Shown here piece by piece: positions 43,013 to 51,808 of a stretch of DNA of 64,000 nucleotides (position 1 is its first letter; each line of letters begins with the position of its first letter). Source of the stretch: Sinomicrobium pectinilyticum (GTDB taxonomy: Bacteria; Bacteroidota; Bacteroidia; Flavobacteriales; Flavobacteriaceae). The notes beneath the pieces were generated by a model, which did not search any database, was not told where the DNA came from, and worked only from the letters and a program-made list of their open reading frames with translations. The position numbers and the translations under genes are program-made. The stretch lies in NCBI RefSeq assembly GCF_003725735.1, contig NZ_RJTM01000072.1, forward strand, positions 61,632 to 125,631, written 5' to 3'.

Positions 43013-43180
43013 GGGGATACCAACTTTACTCCCGGGGACATTAACTCCAGGCACGGGGATGTCAGCTTTGCACACGGGGACATTAACTATAGGTATGGGG
43101 ATGCCAACCTTGCGCACGGGGATGTCAACTTTCCTCCCGGGGATGTCAACTTTGATATGGAGGATATCAACTCTGGAACG
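43013..43180. repeat. 21-bp minisatellite, eight units
   Basis: Eight head-to-tail units of exactly 21 bp, consensus GGGGATGTCAACTTTGCAC plus two variable bases. Units alternate between GGGGATGTCAACTTT-type and GGGGACATTAACT-type starts and differ by several substitutions, so it is an old array. There are no unique spacers. Because 21 is divisible by three, the array stays open in the plus frame starting ATG at 43011 and ending near 43265 (84 codons). That frame encodes heptads such as GMSTLHT, GMSTFLP and GTLTIGM, and an AGGAGGG lies 9-15 bp upstream of the ATG. It may be a small repetitive peptide or non-coding repeat DNA. Confidence 0.85.
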
Positions 43181-43306
43181 GGGGTACCCCGGCTTTGTCC
43201 ACCGGAAGCGAATTCTCCAAAAACGGTTTTCAAAGCGTCCTATTTCAAATAACCAAACGAGTTAATTATTTATTTTTTTGCAATACATATCAGAAAAAGA
43301 GACGCT

Positions 43307-43314
43307 TAGCTTTG
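43307..43314 (+). promoter_or_regulatory. Candidate -7 promoter box for the second SPW gene
   Basis: TAGCTTTG matches the Bacteroidota -7 consensus. A TTTG lies upstream at 43277-43280, but the 26-bp gap is longer than normal. The leader to the SPW start would be about 140 nt and contains a small hairpin (CATCTTT/AAAGATG, 43391-43412). Confidence 0.35.
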
Positions 43315-43457
43315 TTGGTGTAACTGTAAAATGGATGAAGAGAATGCCGGAGGCAAAGGGCATTGTATAAACCTGTCTGCACTGTAGGCCCATCTTTTTC
43401 TAAAGAAAGATGTTTCTGGTATTCTCTTTTCTCTAAGCACATTTAAACACTATTATT

Positions 43458-43811
43458 ATGACAACACGTGTTCACGGACTGCTGGATTACATGATGGGGA
43501 TATTCCTGTTGTTAATCCCTCTTTTATTTTCTTTTCCCGGAGGGGCGCCGACAACCATATTATTTTCGGTCGGTATCCTGATCGTACTCCTTACTTTGAC
43601 GACCAATTACGAAAGAGGAATTGTAAAGATCATTCCCATGAACCTGCACCTGGCCATTGATATTTTAACTGGTCTTTTTCTGGTAATTTCTCCGTGGATA
43701 TTCGGTTTCTCGGATATATTGATATGGCCTTTCGTATTACTGGGGACCATTGAAATAATTATAGCAGTACTTACCCTGGGCCATCCTCCTAAACCGTACC
43801 ATACGTATTAA
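43458..43811 (+). CDS. SPW-repeat membrane protein (paralogue 2)
   Basis: A 117-residue four-helix protein with VHGLLDYMMGIFLLLIPLLF, FPGGAPTTILFSVGIL, MNLHLAIDILTGLFLVISPW and FGFSDILIWPFVLLGTIEII. It has the same length and layout as the protein at 30426-30779, with about half the positions visibly shared. The duplicate within 13 kb, on the opposite strand, may reflect local duplication or separate recruitment. It probably starts a transcript with the FMN-binding stress protein 85 bp downstream. Confidence 0.85.
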   Translation: MTTRVHGLLDYMMGIFLLLIPLLFSFPGGAPTTILFSVGILIVLLTLTTNYERGIVKIIPMNLHLAIDILTGLFLVISPWIFGFSDILIWPFVLLGTIEIIIAVLTLGHPPKPYHTY

Positions 43812-43896
43812 GCCTGTGGTACCCGTGCGAAACCGGTTCGCATACTTGTTACATTCTCCTGAAAAAGTATTTATAAACCTTATAAAAACTTATGCC

Positions 43897-44403
43897 ATGA
43901 AAACTGAAAATTTATCACATAAGGAAGCTCTCGAAAAAATGAAAGAAATGGTCGACAATATCAAAGTGGCCATTTTGCTTTCCGACTTGAAAACGGTACC
44001 GATCGGAGCTAACCCGATGAATACAAAGAAAATAGAGGAAAACGGAAATATCTGGTTTTTAAGTTCCCTTAACAGCAACCACTACACTAATATTCTGGCC
44101 GATATCAGGGTACAGCTGCTTTACAGCCACCCGGAAAAAATGCAGTTCATAAGTATATACGGGAAAGCCTATATCTATACCGACAAAAGTATTCTCGAGG
44201 AATTGTACAGCAAAAAGGATGATGAATGGTTTGACGGAATAAATGATGTGGAAATGATTGCTATAAAAATAGTTCCGGCTTCCATCTATTATTGGGACAG
44301 GGAACATAACAAATTCATAGAACTCCTGAAGAACCTAGTGGAAAACAAATCGTTGAAAGAAGATAATTCCGGGGATAAAACCAAGGGGAAGATAGACCTC
44401 TGA
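43897..44403 (+). CDS. General stress protein 26-like pyridoxamine-phosphate-oxidase-fold protein
   Basis: The ATG of MKTENLSHKEALEKMKEMVD is chosen; an open frame upstream has a non-family sequence. The 168-residue protein has the split-barrel flavin-binding pattern: KVAILLSDLKTVPIGANPMN, GNIWFLSSLNSNHYTNIL, VQLLYSHPEKMQFISIYGKA, EWFDGINDVEMIAIKIVP and IYYWD near the end. This is the general stress protein 26 group that binds FMN or FAD. Its reaction is unknown. It fits the surrounding stress genes and follows the SPW gene. Confidence 0.88.
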   Translation: MKTENLSHKEALEKMKEMVDNIKVAILLSDLKTVPIGANPMNTKKIEENGNIWFLSSLNSNHYTNILADIRVQLLYSHPEKMQFISIYGKAYIYTDKSILEELYSKKDDEWFDGINDVEMIAIKIVPASIYYWDREHNKFIELLKNLVENKSLKEDNSGDKTKGKIDL

Positions 44404-44432
44404 CCCCGGGGCTCCCTGTTTCCAGTGCGGCA

Positions 44433-44930
44433 CTATCCATGCTTTTCGGATTTGCCCTTGTCTTTTGAAATGGTATGCTTTCTTCCTTCTTTCGTATTCC
44501 AGCTGTCTTTGAACAGTTGCATAAAGGCCAGTGTAAGTACCATGGTGGTTGCGGCACCCATAAGGATGACCGTGAGTATCAGCATTCCCTTTTTCGCAAA
44601 CCAGTCGAATTTCCACATGGTCATGAATTCATCCGTAAAACCCGGGTTCAGTTCTATAATATAGAGCGCAAAGAATACGGCACAAACAGCAGTAGCGGTA
44701 AAACCGGTAACCAACCCGGCTGAAAAACCGTGTTGGTACCTGAACTTTTCTCCCTTGAGCTTTTTCAGGTTCTTTATAACCAAATATATCCCTGCCCCGG
44801 TAATGACTATATTCATAACACTGAAGACAGGCTGTATGTGAAGCCCGATCAGGGAAAGTAACAGAAAATATGCTATTAAGGCTATTCCTACTATACTGCC
44901 GTATCTGAATGAGATGGTCTGATCTTTCAT
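44433..44930 (-). CDS. DUF4199-like membrane protein
   Basis: A 165-residue protein with four predicted helices (about residues 10-28, 33-52, 73-94 and 113-135) and a Lys-rich cytoplasmic tail (SWNTKEGRKHTISKDKGKSE). The segment GEKFRYQHGFSAGLVTGFTA is the conserved loop-helix of DUF4199, a Bacteroidota-specific family. No function is known. It is convergent with the stress-protein gene, 29 bp apart. Confidence 0.8.
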   Translation of the reverse strand: MKDQTISFRYGSIVGIALIAYFLLLSLIGLHIQPVFSVMNIVITGAGIYLVIKNLKKLKGEKFRYQHGFSAGLVTGFTATAVCAVFFALYIIELNPGFTDEFMTMWKFDWFAKKGMLILTVILMGAATTMVLTLAFMQLFKDSWNTKEGRKHTISKDKGKSEKHG

Positions 44931-45264
44931 GTGTTTATTTTTATTGTTTTAAATGGTCATGCTTCGACAAGCTCAGCACAGGAATGTAACCTTTGATGAC
45001 TAAAATAATCATTGCCTTATGTGTCTAAAGATTATTTTAGTCATGTCGGTTTCATTTTATCTGAACATTCGAAAGGGAAGAGCAAGTTGCTATAATATCT
45101 AAGCAGTCGCGAACCTCATCAAGGTTTTTTTTGACTCATTCGGTTAAATCCTCTGATTATTAACTTTTCTTTCATAAAAAAATGAACGAGAATATGTAAT
45201 TTGCTTAGGCCTACTCTTAGAAATCTCACCTTTTTTTATTAAAAATCATAACAACAGCACATCT
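44931..45264. other. Spacer with a dispersed repeat fragment and perfect inverted repeat
   Basis: This 334-bp gap has no gene. GTCATGCTTCGACAAGCTCA (from 44956) continues to GCACAGG and is a fragment seen repeatedly in Bacteroidota intergenic DNA. It is followed by a perfect 15-bp inverted repeat, ATGACTAAAATAATC (44996-45010) and GATTATTTTAGTCAT (45030-45044). The promoter of the three-gene operon should lie between about 45.1 kb and its start. Confidence 0.6.
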
Positions 45265-47100
45265 ATGCAATGGGATCAAATTGACTATAAAAAATTTAAA
45301 AAACAGTTGGAAGAGGATGCTATTGTTGAGCTGGTTCTCCCGGATAACGGCTTTCTTCATATAGAAGAAAAACTCTCTTTTATTCTCATTTACCGGAAGA
45401 AAGCCAACGATGAAGGGACAGGCCGGCTGGTAAAAACAATAGGATCTTATTTACTGATGGGAGGAGACGACCTTTCCGAATATTCAAAATTGCTGAGAAT
45501 ACTGATTAACTTCTTTACCAAAAAATACAATTCCTACCTGCTTTTTGAAATCTACAGCGGGCCTCCCCAAAGTACCACCTTTGTTATAAAAGGCCCGGCT
45601 CATAAATTACCGGCCACGTTGCAGGTTTTAAAGGAGAAATTACAAAATATACCCTATGGTTTTCTTGTAAAACCGATAGATGTGGTCATAGAACAGACCA
45701 AAAAAAGGCATGCGGAAGAAGAAAGTCCTATTATAGACATCAAAAATGCAAAAATAAGTGCGGGATTGCTTCTCGCACTCGAAGTCCCTCCTATATACCG
45801 CGATGAGGACGGAAATATTTACCCGGTATTTTTCCAGACGTTCAGGAATGATTTTGCCAAGGCCATACAAAAAACGCTTTTTGAATACCTGCGTGTCCAA
45901 ACCACTTCCGGTATTGCCAGTTATCAGGCGCTGGGGAAAAGCCAGATCCAGGAAGAAGTGTTGAAAATGGACCGTCAGCTTACGGAAATACAAAACACTT
46001 ACCAGTTCCTTATGCAGGTGGCCCCGGTAAACCTCGAACAGATTAAAAAGAATTTTTTTCAGAGCAACTTCAAGAAATTGTCCAAATACCATTACCGGTT
46101 GCTGACCGCCGATCCGGATTTGCTGAAAAGAAAATTATTCAACCTGCAAATAGAGAAAATAGATGACCCCGCCCTGTTTTATATTTTCAAGGAAAAAAGA
46201 GAAGAACTCGACCAGCAAATATCCATGCTGGGTGAGCGGGGGACAAAGAATTTTTTTTATAACAGTATCCGTATTTACAAAGGTGTCAACAAAGACCTCT
46301 TAACCGAAGCCACAGCTATTTTAAAGAATATCCCCGAAAAAAACGAAGAAGACAAAGATGCTTTGAACGCCAGGGAATTTGCAACACTCGCTATGGAAGA
46401 ATTTGAGGAATACCGTCAGCGGGGTTCTTTTTTTAAAAGCAGGATACACCTGAGGGAAGACCTGAATATACTGATGGTATCAAGAGGAGAACTGTACATC
46501 CCCACCACATTGCGGGTGCCACATAAAGAGGCAAAAGCACTTATACAGCATGAAGTGGGGACCCATGCCCTTACGTATTACAATGGTAAAGAGCAGCCCC
46601 TGACCCAACTGGCTATAGGACTTGCCGATTATGAGACGTTGCAGGAAGGGATTTCCGTACTTTCGGAATACTTCAGTGGCGGCCTTACAGGTAACCGGTT
46701 GAGAATGCTGGCAGGGAGAGTTGTTGCCGGAAACGAGTTACTTAAAGATTCCAATTTCCACGAGGTCTTTTTCAAACTGTATACCGAATTCGACTTTTCA
46801 AAGGAGCGTGCCTTTAATATCACAGCCAGGGTTTTTCAGGGAGGGGGCTTTCTCAAGGATGTAATTTATTTACGCGGATTGTTACAGGTGGTGAATTATT
46901 TAAGGGAAGGCGGGGAACTGGAACCCTTGCTTGCGGGAAAATTTGCCATTAAGCACCTGGACGTTGTAAAGGACCTGACCACACGGGATATACTCATAAA
47001 ACCGAAATTACTTCCCAGGTACATGCAATGGGAGTCTTTTCAGGAAAAACTTAATAACATCAGGGAGGGATTACCTCTCTTTAAAATGATCTCATCATGA
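45265..47100 (+). CDS. DUF1704/MATCAP-like zinc metallopeptidase ('flavohemoglobin expression-modulating' family)
   Basis: A 611-residue protein whose C-terminal half carries a zincin site, LIQHEVGTHALTYYNG (His429 to His434), followed 25 residues later by LQEGISVLSEYFSGGLTGNR (Glu461 in the family's QEGLA-like motif, here QEGIS). This is the DUF1704 family, related to the mammalian tubulin carboxypeptidases of the MATCAP type; bacterial members are annotated 'flavohemoglobin expression-modulating QEGLA motif protein'. The N-terminal 350 residues are a mixed alpha/beta region without a known fold. It is probably a carboxypeptidase. Its stop overlaps the ATG of the ATP-grasp gene by 4 bp, so the two are translationally coupled. 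Confidence 0.9.
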   Translation: MQWDQIDYKKFKKQLEEDAIVELVLPDNGFLHIEEKLSFILIYRKKANDEGTGRLVKTIGSYLLMGGDDLSEYSKLLRILINFFTKKYNSYLLFEIYSGPPQSTTFVIKGPAHKLPATLQVLKEKLQNIPYGFLVKPIDVVIEQTKKRHAEEESPIIDIKNAKISAGLLLALEVPPIYRDEDGNIYPVFFQTFRNDFAKAIQKTLFEYLRVQTTSGIASYQALGKSQIQEEVLKMDRQLTEIQNTYQFLMQVAPVNLEQIKKNFFQSNFKKLSKYHYRLLTADPDLLKRKLFNLQIEKIDDPALFYIFKEKREELDQQISMLGERGTKNFFYNSIRIYKGVNKDLLTEATAILKNIPEKNEEDKDALNAREFATLAMEEFEEYRQRGSFFKSRIHLREDLNILMVSRGELYIPTTLRVPHKEAKALIQHEVGTHALTYYNGKEQPLTQLAIGLADYETLQEGISVLSEYFSGGLTGNRLRMLAGRVVAGNELLKDSNFHEVFFKLYTEFDFSKERAFNITARVFQGGGFLKDVIYLRGLLQVVNYLREGGELEPLLAGKFAIKHLDVVKDLTTRDILIKPKLLPRYMQWESFQEKLNNIREGLPLFKMISS

Positions 47101-48152
47101 AAATAGGTTTTGTCTTAAATGATTTTGCTACCGAACGTTGTGGCACTTCTGTAACCTTAATGAATAAAGCATCGCAGATGGGACATAGCGTCTATGCCCT
47201 GGATGTGGGGGACTTTATTTTCTGTAATGACTCCTGTATGAAGATTTATGCCTATAAAATCGAACAGTGCGACCGGTTGTTATCTCCTGAAGAGTGCCTT
47301 CAACAACTGAAAAGTGCCGACATGATAAAAAGTAAAATCCCCCTGGGAGAACTGGATGTGCTTTTTCTCAGGAATAATCCTACGGAGGAAAATTCTATGA
47401 GGCATTGGGCGGAGCAGGCGGGGATAGCATTCGGCAGGCTGGCAGAGCAGGAGGGGGTACTTGTGTTGAACGACCCTTATGGCCTGTCGGAAGCTTTTAT
47501 AGATAAACTTTATTTTGAAGAACTGCCGAAATGTATTAAACCCGGATCTATCATTACGCGGTATAAAAGCGAGATCCTCAGGTTCTGGGATAAACACGAT
47601 AAGAAAATGGTATTAAAACCTCTACAAGGCTCGGGGGGCAAGGATGTGTACCTGATAGACAAAAAAGAAAAGAATATCAATCAGATTATAGATACCATTC
47701 TGGCGCAGGGATATGTCATTGCCCAGGAATATCTTCCGGAAGTAGACCAGGGAGGTGATATCCGGGTACTATTGATGAACGGCAGGGTGTTGGAAGAAAA
47801 CGGGGAAAAAGCGCTCATCGGGAGGGTGAATAAGAACAAGGAAGAATTCCGAAGCAATTTTAAAGTCGGGGCCATAGCCAGCAACAGCCAGCTGACCCCG
47901 GCCATAGAGAAGATCGTTAGCCTTACTTCTCCCAAACTGATAAGAGACGGCCTGTTTCTGGTGGGGCTCGATGTTATAAAAGATAAGCTCATAGAAATAA
48001 ATGTCTTGAGCCCGGGGGGACTGGACAGGTTCAAGGATATAGGCATGTCCGATTTTTCGGAAACCGTAATAAAGGCTATCGAACGTAAGCTTTATTATAA
48101 AAAAAAGTATAAAGGCAGGTTCAGTAACCGGGTATTGGCAACAATGGAATAG
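47097..48152 (+). CDS. Glutathione-synthetase-like ATP-grasp ligase
   Basis: The 351-residue protein has the GshB/RimK-type ATP-grasp core. Visible parts are the N-terminal pre-ATP domain (MKIGFVLNDFATERCGTSV), FLRNNPTEENSMRHW, KMVLKPLQGSGGKDVYLIDK (P-loop-like, about residue 170), AQEYLPEVDQGGDIRVLLMN, and the metal/phosphate-binding LIEINVLSPGGLDRF. These enzymes join a carboxylate to an amine, as in glutathione or peptide tagging. No gamma-glutamylcysteine ligase is present nearby, so glutathione is unlikely to be the product. Lying between a carboxypeptidase-like and a deacylase-like gene, it may build or remodel an unusual short peptide. Confidence 0.9.
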   Translation: MKIGFVLNDFATERCGTSVTLMNKASQMGHSVYALDVGDFIFCNDSCMKIYAYKIEQCDRLLSPEECLQQLKSADMIKSKIPLGELDVLFLRNNPTEENSMRHWAEQAGIAFGRLAEQEGVLVLNDPYGLSEAFIDKLYFEELPKCIKPGSIITRYKSEILRFWDKHDKKMVLKPLQGSGGKDVYLIDKKEKNINQIIDTILAQGYVIAQEYLPEVDQGGDIRVLLMNGRVLEENGEKALIGRVNKNKEEFRSNFKVGAIASNSQLTPAIEKIVSLTSPKLIRDGLFLVGLDVIKDKLIEINVLSPGGLDRFKDIGMSDFSETVIKAIERKLYYKKKYKGRFSNRVLATME

Positions 48153-48168
48153 CCGGCATATATATAAA

Positions 48169-49056
48169 ATGATGGAAAGAATAATCGGCACATATTCCAA
48201 TAACAGGGAGGGAGCGTTATTATTTATAACGGCAGGTATTCACGGTAATGAACCCAGTGGTGTCGCTGCCCTGGAAAAAGTATTTTCCGAATTGCAGTAT
48301 TTCCGGCCGGAAATCGGGGGGACTGTCGTGGGAATAAGGGGAAATATCGGGGGGCTGAAAGTTAAAAAACGCTTTATAGAAGAAGATCTTAACCGTGTAT
48401 GGACAGAAAAGAACATTGTGTCCGGGAAAACAGATACGAAGGAGAAAAAAGAAATGCTCGATATCCTGAACGTTATCAGGCTCTTTTCGGAAAAGGAACA
48501 TACAAAGCGTTATTTCCTGGACTGCCATACCACTTCGGCCGAAACACAGCCTTTTATTTCCGTACAGGATGTCGGCGACAACGATAAGTGGGCACATTTG
48601 TTTCCGGTATCCGTTGTTCGTGGCTTCAGTGATATTGTAGATGGTTGTATCGATCAATATCTGAGCAGAAGGGGAATAACAGGCTTTGTATTTGAGGCAG
48701 GACAACACGATGCCCTTTCTGCCATAAAGAATCAGGAGTGCCTCATTTGGCTTGCCATTGAAAAAGCATGTGGCTTAAACCTTGGCCAGATCCCCGAATT
48801 ATCCGAATACCTGGAGGTTTTCCGGAAGGATATACAAAAGCAATCGACCTTCAGGATTATCCATAGATATGCTTTGGCAGAAGGAGACCGGTTTGTGATG
48901 GAGCCGGGATTTTCCAATTTTCAAAAAATAAGGAAGGGAGAATTGCTGGCCGTTCATAACGGTAAAGAAGTAACGAGTCGCTGGGATTCGTACATTTTTA
49001 TGCCCTTATACCAGTCACAGGGCAAAGAGGGTTTCTTTATCATAGATTGCGTATAA
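48169..49056 (+). CDS. Succinylglutamate desuccinylase/aspartoacylase-family zinc hydrolase
   Basis: A 295-residue M14-like deacylase. Zinc ligands are visible in TAGIHGNEPSGVAALEKV (His and Glu of HGNE, about residues 24-27) and LDCHTTSAETQPF (His, about 117). The RGNIGGLKVKKRFIEEDLNR block and GFVFEAGQHDALSA near residue 175 (Glu of the EAG motif) complete the active site. The family removes acyl groups from N-acyl amino acids. It is 16 bp after the ATP-grasp gene, closing the operon. It has no signal peptide. Confidence 0.88.
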   Translation: MMERIIGTYSNNREGALLFITAGIHGNEPSGVAALEKVFSELQYFRPEIGGTVVGIRGNIGGLKVKKRFIEEDLNRVWTEKNIVSGKTDTKEKKEMLDILNVIRLFSEKEHTKRYFLDCHTTSAETQPFISVQDVGDNDKWAHLFPVSVVRGFSDIVDGCIDQYLSRRGITGFVFEAGQHDALSAIKNQECLIWLAIEKACGLNLGQIPELSEYLEVFRKDIQKQSTFRIIHRYALAEGDRFVMEPGFSNFQKIRKGELLAVHNGKEVTSRWDSYIFMPLYQSQGKEGFFIIDCV

Positions 49057-49324
49057 GGTCATTGCGGTAAGGAAGGGGAGCGTATGGGAAAAAATTTCGG
49101 GAAGAAAGAATACACTCCTGTATTTACGGGCGTGACCGGAAATTTCACTGTTACAAGTCATCTGAGTCAATTATTTGAGGGATTATTTCCTTTTAAGATA
49201 TAAATCTTACCTAGTTTTAGGGTAATACAGTTTTTGATACCAGGAGAGGTGCTGTTTTACACAAGGAGGTAAAAGCAAGTCGGAAGGACTGCAATGATTA
49301 ACGGTTTACCTAAAAAAATAAAAA

Positions 49325-50818
49325 ATGAATAAAGAAGCTTTTTGGAATATATGGAGTTCGGCATATGCCTATCCCTCTGTTAAGGAGAACCTGACAACGG
49401 ATATAGCAGTAGTCGGGGGTGGAATAACAGGAATTACAACGGCATATTTACTGAAAGAACAGGGTTTTAAAGTAATTGTGCTGGAAGCAAAGAGCGTAGG
49501 CAAAGGGACTACGGGACAAAGTACGGGGAATTTGTACGAGATAACAGAAGACGTATTTTCCCGGTTTTCATCCAAATACGACCTGGAATACCTGGAAAAA
49601 CTGATCTCTTCCAGGCGAAAAGCCATAGAACTTATCAGGGAGATCATATTGACCTACGACATAGATTGTAATTACCAGAACCAGTCCATGTACCTTTTCG
49701 AAGACGGTGGTATGGACAAGATATCGGAAGAGGAAGAAACGGCAAAAAGAATACATGCCTCCTTTACCAAACTCAATGATTCCGATATTGTTTTCCCTTT
49801 TAAAAACGGTTTGAAGCTCCCCAACCAGGCGCAATTTAACCCTCTTCTGTACGTGCAGGAATTAGCAAAAATTGCGGAAGGAGGCACATGCAAGATATTT
49901 GAAAATTCTGCGGTAACCCAGATAACGGAGAAAAAGGAAGAGATAGAGCTGGAGGTAAATAAAAAGAAAGTAACCGCTAAGTATGTAGTGCAGTCAACCC
50001 ATGTCCCCAAGGGCAAAAAAGTACAGTATCACTCCGTTCTGTTGCCCTACAGGGAATACGCGGTGGCAACAAAAGTGGCCAATTCGGGTTTTCCAGAAGG
50101 CATTTACTGGAGGTATACCCCTAAAGGAAAAATTTCCTTCCGGCGTTATGAACGGGGAAGTGAAACGTATTTTTTGGCGGTAGGGAAAGAACACAAAACA
50201 GGAGAAGTAAAGGACACCCCGGAAAGTGTAATTGAACTGATGGACTTTCTGAAGGATAATTTCTATATAAATAAAATCGATTATCAGTGGAGTGCCCAGA
50301 ATTATAAGCCCGCAGATCATTTGCCTTACATAGGCAGGCTTAATAAAAATTCGAACCAGTTCGTAGCAACGGGCTTTTCCGTCGATGGCCTGGTATTTGG
50401 GACATTGGCTGCAAAAATAATTTCCGATACCATTTCCGGAACAGAAAACGATGATGCCTATTTTTACAAGTCTACCCGGAGTTCACCGGTCAAATCTTTC
50501 CGAAGGTTCATAAAAGAAAATGCCGATGTACTGACGCACTTTCTCAAACCCGGTGTAAATGACAAAGAGACTTTGGACAGTATAAAAAGGGGAGATGCAG
50601 CCGTAATAAAGATCAGGAATGAAAAAGCAGCGGTATACAGGGACCTCGAAGGAGAACTGAAGGTACTTTCCGCTACGTGTCCCCATATGGGGTGCACCGT
50701 AGTGTGGAATACTGTTGAGAAAAGCTGGGACTGTCCTTGCCACGGAAGCAGGTTTGATAGCCGGGGAAAAGTTATAGAAGGGCCGGCACTTCACCATCTG
50801 AAACAAATTATCCTATAG
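49325..50818 (+). CDS. FAD-dependent amino-acid-oxidase-like protein with C-terminal Rieske domain
   Basis: The 497-residue protein starts with a DAO fold: DIAVVGGGITGITTAYLLKE (FAD-binding GxGxxG), VIVLEAKSVGKGTTGQSTGN, and later HLPYIGRLNKNSNQFVATGF. Residues about 425-497 form a Rieske [2Fe-2S] domain with CPHMGCTVVWNT and CPCHGSRFDSRGKV, the CxH and CxxH pairs that bind the cluster. This DAO-Rieske fusion is a known bacterial architecture without an assigned substrate. It is a single gene, about 270 bp after the peptide-ligase operon and convergent with the AraC gene. Confidence 0.93.
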   Translation: MNKEAFWNIWSSAYAYPSVKENLTTDIAVVGGGITGITTAYLLKEQGFKVIVLEAKSVGKGTTGQSTGNLYEITEDVFSRFSSKYDLEYLEKLISSRRKAIELIREIILTYDIDCNYQNQSMYLFEDGGMDKISEEEETAKRIHASFTKLNDSDIVFPFKNGLKLPNQAQFNPLLYVQELAKIAEGGTCKIFENSAVTQITEKKEEIELEVNKKKVTAKYVVQSTHVPKGKKVQYHSVLLPYREYAVATKVANSGFPEGIYWRYTPKGKISFRRYERGSETYFLAVGKEHKTGEVKDTPESVIELMDFLKDNFYINKIDYQWSAQNYKPADHLPYIGRLNKNSNQFVATGFSVDGLVFGTLAAKIISDTISGTENDDAYFYKSTRSSPVKSFRRFIKENADVLTHFLKPGVNDKETLDSIKRGDAAVIKIRNEKAAVYRDLEGELKVLSATCPHMGCTVVWNTVEKSWDCPCHGSRFDSRGKVIEGPALHHLKQIIL

Positions 50819-50869
50819 TTCCGTTTTACTAAAGTTTTTTCACGGATTGCCCGGAACAGATCAAACCGT

Positions 50870-51757
50870 TTATCCCCGGTCAGACCCTACAGTTTCCCTG
50901 TAGACCTGGGGAGATACTTCCACATTCTTTTTAAAAAACCTGCTGAAGTAGTATTCATCGTTGTATCCGAGGTCGTAGGCTATTTCTTTTACCGTTTTGT
51001 TGGTCAGGTAAAGTTCTCTCTTGGCTTCTATGATGATCCTGTCGGAAATCAGGGCGGTGACGGTTTTTTTATAGTGCCTTTTTGTAATTTTTGCCAGGGC
51101 CTTGGGAGTAATGGCCAGCATATCGGCATAATCACTGACAGCATGTTTTTTCTTATAATGGGCTTCGATACAATCTTTTAAGTTTTGCAGTACAAAAGGT
51201 TCGTCATCTCCCGTCATATCAGTTGCTTGTTGAGGGTATTGCTCCGATTTCAGCCGGGACAGCATGATCAAAAAGATTTTCAGGTAAGATACCAGCAACT
51301 CGTACTGTGCAAATCCCTTTATCCGGATTCCTTCCTTCATTTGTTCTGCCAATAGTTGGAGTGTTTGCCGTGAAGTTTCCGGGAGGGACACCAGGGGCGC
51401 TCCGTACATATTGTTAAACAATACCCCGTCGCAGGCTACTTCCTTATGATGTTTGTAGATACAAAAGAAATCGGGGTGGAAATGGATCACAATACCTTTT
51501 AACTGCGTTTCCGGCAGGATTTTAAACGGTTGATACAAGGAGAAGGAAAGCACAGTATTCTCCGTAAACTCATATTCCGACAGGTCTGCCTGTACTCTGC
51601 CCGTTCCCCCGGTTACCCAGACGAGGGTATAATAATTAAACCGTTGTAAGGATTCGAATATATTGTGTTCAAACGTCATCACCTTAAATGCCAGGTTGCC
51701 CGTTTTGGGATCTATGAGTGTATGGTTGCTTGTTTGTAGCATATGGATACTGTGCAT
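50870..51757 (-). CDS. AraC-family transcriptional regulator
   Basis: A 295-residue regulator with a cupin-like sensing N-terminus (FNYYTLVWVTGGTGRVQADL, NTVLSFSLYQPFKILPE) and a C-terminal double helix-turn-helix (SDYADMLAITPKALAKITK, then KTVKEIAYDLGYNDEYYFSR and FFKKNVEVSPQVYRE). Bacteroidota AraC proteins of this size usually respond to small aromatic or sugar-like ligands. It sits directly beside the SnoaL-like and AhpD-like genes in the same orientation and is probably their regulator. Confidence 0.9.
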   Translation of the reverse strand: MHSIHMLQTSNHTLIDPKTGNLAFKVMTFEHNIFESLQRFNYYTLVWVTGGTGRVQADLSEYEFTENTVLSFSLYQPFKILPETQLKGIVIHFHPDFFCIYKHHKEVACDGVLFNNMYGAPLVSLPETSRQTLQLLAEQMKEGIRIKGFAQYELLVSYLKIFLIMLSRLKSEQYPQQATDMTGDDEPFVLQNLKDCIEAHYKKKHAVSDYADMLAITPKALAKITKRHYKKTVTALISDRIIIEAKRELYLTNKTVKEIAYDLGYNDEYYFSRFFKKNVEVSPQVYRETVGSDRG

Positions 51758-51808
51758 TAATAATACGGTATTAAAAGTAAAAATACTATTTTACTCCCTA
51801 AGTGATAT

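Noticed and set aside
43013..43180. CRISPR array
   Set aside because: The 21-bp units are contiguous and degenerate with no unique spacers, and there are no cas genes.
47097..48152. Glutathione synthetase (gshB) call
   Set aside because: Only the fold supports it; no gamma-glutamylcysteine ligase is nearby and the operon partners point to another product.
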